A stretch of DNA of 64,000 nucleotides, from NCBI RefSeq assembly GCF_002441855.2, contig NZ_CP029487.1, positions 2,666,001-2,730,000 of the forward strand, in the 5' to 3' direction. Position 1 is the first letter of the stretch; each line of letters opens with the position of its first letter. The stretch comes from Eubacterium maltosivorans (lineage in GTDB: Bacteria > Bacillota > Clostridia > Eubacteriales > Eubacteriaceae). The notes under the pieces were generated by a model that had not been told where the DNA came from, searched no databases, and saw only the letters and a list, made by a program, of their open reading frames with translations. A program made the translations under genes and the position numbers. Positions 59,867 to 64,000 of the stretch are shown one piece after another.

Positions 59867-59881
59867 TGGCACGAGACTTGC
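59867..59881 (+). promoter_or_regulatory. Sigma-54 (-24/-12) promoter of the MttB-family gene
   Basis: TGGCACG-AGAC-TTGC matches the consensus TGGCACG-N4-TTGCW at every fixed position, with the GG and GC separated by 10 bp. Transcription should start near 59893, 41 bp before the chosen start codon. It requires a bound activator ATPase, which is not encoded in this window. Confidence 0.9.
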
Positions 59882-59933
59882 GTTATATAAAGGCATAAGA
59901 AAAAACACATAATGATCATGGAGGGTAATGATT

Positions 59934-61343
59934 ATGACACGTAACTTTTATTCCAATTTATTCACTCGCAAAGAGGACATTGAACTGATTCACGACAAAA
60001 GCTTGTATCTGCTCGCAAATAAGGGGATTTTATTTGATAACGAAGAAGCTCGCGATATTTTAGCAAAAGCAGGCTGTAAGGTAGACGGCAAGATTGTCTA
60101 TATCGACAAAGACCTGGTTGAAAAATGTGTGGCTCTGGTTCCAAAGACCTTTGATATGTATTCAAGAGGTATGAAATTCACAACAGGCGTCGGACAGGAA
60201 ATGATGGTCCAGTCTTCACTGGGTCCGGTCAATGTTCTGGATAACGGCGAATACCGTAAGGCTAACGCAGAAGATTATATCAATTTCATTAAAATTCATC
60301 AGGACAGTGATATCATGCACCTGATCGACGCCGACATCGTCGTACCAAATGATATTCCGACAAAAATCCATACTGAATGGACAACTCTGGCAAACTTAAA
60401 ATATTCCGATAAATTAATCGGCGGTCACAATGGTACCAAGGAACGCTGCGAAAAATTCATCAAACTGGTTCAGGATTTCAATGATGACCACGAACACTGC
60501 CAGACCATTACTCTGGCCACTAACTCCGCACCATTTGCATGGAACAAGGAAATGTGCGATACCATCATCACTTACGCCAGAATGGGCCAGGCTCTGGTTA
60601 TCACAGGCGTTGGCTTAGCCGGCATGACTTCTCCACCGACCCTGGCTTCCACCACGGTTCAGAACAACACCGAACTGCTGGCCGGTCTTGTTTTATCTCA
60701 GCTCGTTCAGCCGGGCGCACCGGTTATCTACCAGCTAAGCTCACTGGAATGTGACTTGAGATACTCCCTGTGCGTATGCGGCGGACCAGAAACCTTCCAG
60801 TCCTTCTGCACCATGCGTGAACTGGCAGACTTCTACGGACTGCCCTGCCGCGCCAACGGCTGTCTCGCAGACGCCAAACAGGATGACTACCAGAGCGGCG
60901 CTGAATCCATGCTGATCTGTCTGTCCGGCTATATGGTAGAACCTGAACAGTTATACATGCTCGGCGGCATCCTGGATTCTTACGGCGCCTTAGGCTATGA
61001 AAAATATATGCTTGACGAACAAACCGCCCGCATTGTCAAACATCTCTTAAAGGGAACCACCATCAATGACCAGACACTCATGATGGATAAAATGGAAAAA
61101 GTCGAACACAAAACCAACTACATCGCCCGTACCAACAAGCTGTACAAGGCAGATTTCTTCCTGCCGCCACTGTACAACCGTCAATCCATTGGTAACTGGG
61201 AAGCTGCCGGCAGCCCGACCGTACAGGAACTTGCACGCAAGGCTTGGCAGGACCGCGTAGCCAACTACGAACTGCCGACCAAACTCGAAGCGTTCCAGGA
61301 AAAAATAATCAAAGACTTGATTCCTGAAGAATTCATGTTCTAA
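59934..61343 (+). CDS. MttB superfamily (non-pyrrolysine) quaternary amine:corrinoid methyltransferase
   Basis: A 469-aa TIM-barrel methyltransferase of the trimethylamine methyltransferase family: NKGILFDNEEARDILAKAGCKVDGKIVYI, VQSSLGPVNVLDNGEYRKANAEDYINFIKI, and ITGVGLAGMTSPPTLASTTVQNNTELLAGLVLSQLVQPGAPVIY. There is no in-frame amber codon, so it lacks pyrrolysine and belongs with MtgB, MtpB, MtcB and MtyB-type enzymes that demethylate glycine betaine, proline betaine, carnitine or butyrobetaine. Methyl transfer to a corrinoid protein feeds tetrahydrofolate. ATG 59934 is preferred; the ATG at 59928 lies too close to GGAGGG. Its corrinoid partner is not in view. Confidence 0.9.
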   Translation: MTRNFYSNLFTRKEDIELIHDKSLYLLANKGILFDNEEARDILAKAGCKVDGKIVYIDKDLVEKCVALVPKTFDMYSRGMKFTTGVGQEMMVQSSLGPVNVLDNGEYRKANAEDYINFIKIHQDSDIMHLIDADIVVPNDIPTKIHTEWTTLANLKYSDKLIGGHNGTKERCEKFIKLVQDFNDDHEHCQTITLATNSAPFAWNKEMCDTIITYARMGQALVITGVGLAGMTSPPTLASTTVQNNTELLAGLVLSQLVQPGAPVIYQLSSLECDLRYSLCVCGGPETFQSFCTMRELADFYGLPCRANGCLADAKQDDYQSGAESMLICLSGYMVEPEQLYMLGGILDSYGALGYEKYMLDEQTARIVKHLLKGTTINDQTLMMDKMEKVEHKTNYIARTNKLYKADFFLPPLYNRQSIGNWEAAGSPTVQELARKAWQDRVANYELPTKLEAFQEKIIKDLIPEEFMF

Positions 61344-61370
61344 ATTCCTTAACAATAACTAACCCATTTC

Positions 61371-61425
61371 ATTAGTGCAAAATAGGGATTCGGCAATACC
61401 AGAACTTATTTTGCACTAATTTTTT
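61371..61425 (+). terminator. Strong terminator after the methyltransferase gene
   Basis: Perfect 14-bp arms ATTAGTGCAAAATA (61371-61384) and TATTTTGCACTAAT (61407-61420) followed by seven T. It probably reduces read-through into the transporter genes, allowing high methyltransferase expression. Confidence 0.9.
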
Positions 61426-61446
61426 TATCAAGGAGAGAGGAGACCT

Positions 61447-62727
61447 ATGATGAATAACAGTGTTACCAACAAGGACAACTTAAGCAAATTCAGGACAATG
61501 CTGATCATTTTCCTGGTCAGCTTTGGTTCAGCAGTGCTTTTTCAGATTATTTACTTCCGTTTTTCGTTTTATGACACCATGATGACCAGCCTGAACATCA
61601 ACAACGCCCAGCTTGGCGCCACCGGTGGTATCTACGGCCTTGTCGCCACCATCTGCTATCTTCCGGGCGGGATTATCGCAGACAAGATCCGGGCAAAATA
61701 CCTTGCTTCGATCGGCTTCTTCACCACTGCTGCCGTTATCTGCTGGTTTGCGACACTTCCGTCTTACACCAGCATCATGATTATTTTTGGCCTTCTCGGC
61801 GTTACCAGCACCCTTATTTTCTGGGGTATTCGTTATAAGCTGATCCGTCTGGTCAGCGATGACACCACTTATTCGCGAAATATTGGCCTGAGTTACGGAA
61901 TCTACGGCGTCGGCGGCCTGCTTCTGGGTTTTGTCTCGCAGCAGATTTTTAACGCTTTCGTGTCAGACTCTGCCGCTGGTTTTGTGGTTGTCTTAATTGT
62001 CAGCGCTATTTTAAATGTTATTTTTGGTATCGCCACCTTGTTTTTTGTTCCAAAATTTGACGATGAAATCAAGGAGGGACAGGGCTTTAACCTCAATGAA
62101 TTTAAAGAAGCCATCAAGCATCCTGGCGTTTGGCTGACCACAGCGTCCATGTTCTTTGTCTACTGCGCCTATGCCGCCATGGCTTATACAACACCTTACC
62201 TGACCGATGTTTTTGGGGCTTCCATGGGCATTACCTCTACTGTCGGTATGATCCGTACTTACGGTATCGCTCTGCTTTCTGCGCCGATCATCGGCAGCAT
62301 TGCCACCAGAATCAACTCACCAGCTAAGGTGCTCATTCTGATCATGGCTTTAACAGCAGTCTGCTCGGCAATCCTGATCTTCCTGCCGACAACGGCCGCG
62401 CTTTTAATGGTTGCCATCGTATTAATTCTGGCCATTGGTTTTTTCCTGACAGGCGCATACGGCGTTGCTTCCTCCCAGTTTACCGAATCCGCTGTGCCGA
62501 CCACAATCTTCGGTGCCGCTACCGGTATCCTGTCGGTCATCGCCTTTATTCCAGATATGTTTGTACCGGTTATCACTGGTAACTGGCTGGATCAACATCC
62601 AGGTATGATTGGCTATCAGATGAGCTTTGGCTGCTTCCTGATCGCAGCTTCCATCATCGCGGTACTCTGCTCTGTGGCTATCCGTATCTATGTTAAGAAA
62701 AAGAATATTCAACCTGAAGATAAATAA
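61447..62727 (+). CDS. MFS transporter
   Basis: A 426-aa carrier with twelve predicted helices. The cytoplasmic loop between helices 2 and 3 reads GGIIADKIRAKY, the MFS motif A equivalent, and the second half repeats it as GSIATRINSPAKV. The N-terminal start is LIIFLVSFGSAVLFQIIYFRFSFYDTMM. Related carriers lie near methyltransferase genes of methylotrophic acetogens, but the substrate is not readable. GGAGAGAGGAGACC precedes the start, and the terminator hairpin of the upstream gene ends just before it. Confidence 0.9.
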   Translation: MMNNSVTNKDNLSKFRTMLIIFLVSFGSAVLFQIIYFRFSFYDTMMTSLNINNAQLGATGGIYGLVATICYLPGGIIADKIRAKYLASIGFFTTAAVICWFATLPSYTSIMIIFGLLGVTSTLIFWGIRYKLIRLVSDDTTYSRNIGLSYGIYGVGGLLLGFVSQQIFNAFVSDSAAGFVVVLIVSAILNVIFGIATLFFVPKFDDEIKEGQGFNLNEFKEAIKHPGVWLTTASMFFVYCAYAAMAYTTPYLTDVFGASMGITSTVGMIRTYGIALLSAPIIGSIATRINSPAKVLILIMALTAVCSAILIFLPTTAALLMVAIVLILAIGFFLTGAYGVASSQFTESAVPTTIFGAATGILSVIAFIPDMFVPVITGNWLDQHPGMIGYQMSFGCFLIAASIIAVLCSVAIRIYVKKKNIQPEDK

Positions 62728-62737
62728 TAAACACCTG

Positions 62738-62762
62738 AGCGGGGACGGCCTGGCTTTCCCCG
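62738..62762. other. Hairpin between MFS and BCCT genes
   Basis: GCGGGGA and TCCCCGC arms (62738-62744 and 62756-62762) without a T tail; it may act as an mRNA stabiliser or a weak processing site. The 166-bp gap contains no gene. Confidence 0.5.
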
Positions 62763-62893
62763 CAAAATATAAAATAGCCTGTTTACCATAATTTATCCGT
62801 TAAATCATTGGACTAAACCATCAAAACGTAGTAAGATAAAACCATCTTACGAATACAAATGTGTGATTGTGAAAGACAGAAGGGGGCGGACTT

Positions 62894-64000
62894 ATGAAAA
62901 AATTTAAAATCGACAAATGGGCTATTATTATCACGCTGGTCATTGTACTGGCGCTCAGCATCTACATTGTACTCCTGCCGGAACAGGCAACTGCAACGCT
63001 CAATAATCTGCGCGTTTTTACAACATCCAAAATGGGTTTTTACTTTGTTTTGATTACCATCGGCATTTTTGCTGTGAACATCAGTCTTGCCTTCTCTAAA
63101 TATGGAAACATTAAACTCGGCAAGGGCGATCCGAACTACAAAACCTTCAGTTGGATTGCCATGATTTTTTGTGCCACCATGGGAACCAGTATCCTGTACT
63201 GGGCTACACTGGAATGGGTTTATTACTATACAGGGCCGCCGATGGGGCTGGCCCCGCAGAGTATAGCAGCCGCGGAGGTCGCCGTATCCTACAGTTTTTT
63301 CCACTGGGGTATTCCGGCCTGGGGCATCTATGCCATCGGTACAGTCCCCATTGCCTACCGCTACTATATCCGTCAGAAAGACGGTCTTTCTCTGGCCGGC
63401 GGCTGTGAAGGGGTTACCGGCGGAAAGCCTGTCTGGAATAAGATCATCAATATCATTTTTATTTTTGGTATTGTATCCGGTATTATCATCAGCTTTGGAA
63501 CAGGGATTCCTATGCTGGTCAATAATCTGCACAACAGCATCGGAACGCCAGATACCTTCATCATGCAGGTAATTATGGTTGTAATCGTTACTTTTATTTT
63601 TACCCTTAGCTCTTATGCCGGGCTCGACAAAGGGATGAAGTTCTGTTCAGATTCTACAACCTACCTCTTTTTCATCTTGCTGGCTTTTGTATTTATTTTT
63701 GGGAATCCTTTATTCCAGATTGAAAACACCATTAAAAGCCTTGGGCTCATGATCAATAACTTTGTCCCGATGATCTTTGAGACAGAACCGATTGTCAAAA
63801 CCGGCTTTACCGCAGACTGGACGGTTTTTTACTGGGCCTGGTGGATTACCCTGGCACCTTGGATGTGGATTTTTATTGCAAAGATTTCCAAAGGGCGTAC
63901 TATCAAACAGGTCGTGCTCACCATTTCTCTGGCTGGCCTCATCAGCACAGTACTGTTCTTCGGTATACTTTCAAACTACGGCCTTAACTTACAACTGACC
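62894..64000 (+). CDS. BCCT family betaine/carnitine/choline transporter, partial
   Basis: 369 codons are present and the gene continues past the right edge (family length about 500-530). After MKKFKIDKWAIIITL come helices with GTSILYWATLEWVYYYTGPP, SYSFFHWGIPAWGIYAIGTVPIAYRYYI and LAGGCEGVTG. The signature Trp-rich box is FYWAWWITLAPWMWIFIAKISKGRTI (near 314-338), close in form to CaiT. BCCT carriers import glycine betaine, choline or carnitine, or exchange carnitine for butyrobetaine. Next to the methyltransferase, uptake of its methylated substrate or exchange for the demethylated product is likely. AAGGGGGCGGACTT precedes the start. Confidence 0.93.
   Translation, partial: MKKFKIDKWAIIITLVIVLALSIYIVLLPEQATATLNNLRVFTTSKMGFYFVLITIGIFAVNISLAFSKYGNIKLGKGDPNYKTFSWIAMIFCATMGTSILYWATLEWVYYYTGPPMGLAPQSIAAAEVAVSYSFFHWGIPAWGIYAIGTVPIAYRYYIRQKDGLSLAGGCEGVTGGKPVWNKIINIIFIFGIVSGIIISFGTGIPMLVNNLHNSIGTPDTFIMQVIMVVIVTFIFTLSSYAGLDKGMKFCSDSTTYLFFILLAFVFIFGNPLFQIENTIKSLGLMINNFVPMIFETEPIVKTGFTADWTVFYWAWWITLAPWMWIFIAKISKGRTIKQVVLTISLAGLISTVLFFGILSNYGLNLQLT

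Noticed and set aside
59934-61343. Pyrrolysine-dependent trimethylamine methyltransferase
   Set aside because: The reading frame has no in-frame TAG over its full length, so it belongs to the non-pyrrolysine branch.

Overview
The window looks like chromosomal DNA of an anaerobic Firmicute, most probably an acetogen of the Eubacterium limosum/callanderi group. That placement is inference. It rests on a pyrrolysine-free MttB-family methyltransferase with BCCT and MFS transporters, a T-box leader, strong AGGAGG ribosome sites and a small rubredoxin. I see no rRNA, tRNA, CRISPR array, integrase or intact insertion sequence. The window is cut at both ends: an ABC-2 permease gene runs off the left edge and a BCCT transporter gene off the right edge.

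1-24.8 kb is ordinary chromosome. It holds an ABC-2 exporter with an AraC/GyrI-type regulator sharing a near-identical promoter box, an S66 peptidase, a CopB-type copper ATPase, a MacB/FtsX-type ABC system with its own two-component system, a MerR/carboxymuconolactone decarboxylase pair, BrnQ, and a MecA-like penicillin-binding protein that has lost its catalytic motifs. A second AraC operon and an orphan GHKL sensor kinase follow. A five-gene sugar-phosphate operon (FGGY kinase, RPE-like epimerase, class II aldolase, YjbQ, TIM-like isomerase) faces a SorC-type regulator across well-formed divergent promoters.

24.8-45.4 kb is a defence island, visibly richer in A+T than its flanks and almost entirely on the minus strand. 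From right to left it carries a small winged-helix-like ORF and a type I restriction-modification operon (single-TRD S-like protein, HsdR, RhuM, HsdS, HsdM). An OLD-nuclease/UvrD-helicase pair with Gabija-like architecture follows. Next is a frameshifted remnant, then a two-gene unit of a 1508-aa SF1 helicase with a C-terminal HEPN-like domain and a large DUF3841 fusion protein. Last come a pRiA4b-ORF3 family protein and a small ORF. The left edge is a ~260-bp imperfect palindrome. The helicase-HEPN/DUF3841 unit is the best candidate here for a poorly described system.

45.5-59.6 kb returns to chromosome: an RlmD/RumA-type 23S rRNA methyltransferase, a GNAT enzyme, a TrpXYZ-like ABC importer behind a T-box riboswitch with a probable Trp (UGG) specifier, NagA, thioredoxin with an FMN reductase, SbcCD, a membrane protein, rubredoxin and an EamA transporter.

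59.6-64 kb is a methylated-amine locus: a sigma-54 (-24/-12) promoter, an MttB-superfamily methyltransferase, a strong hairpin, an MFS transporter and a BCCT transporter. Together they suggest uptake and demethylation of a quaternary amine, with the methyl group entering the acetogenic pathway through corrinoid proteins encoded elsewhere.
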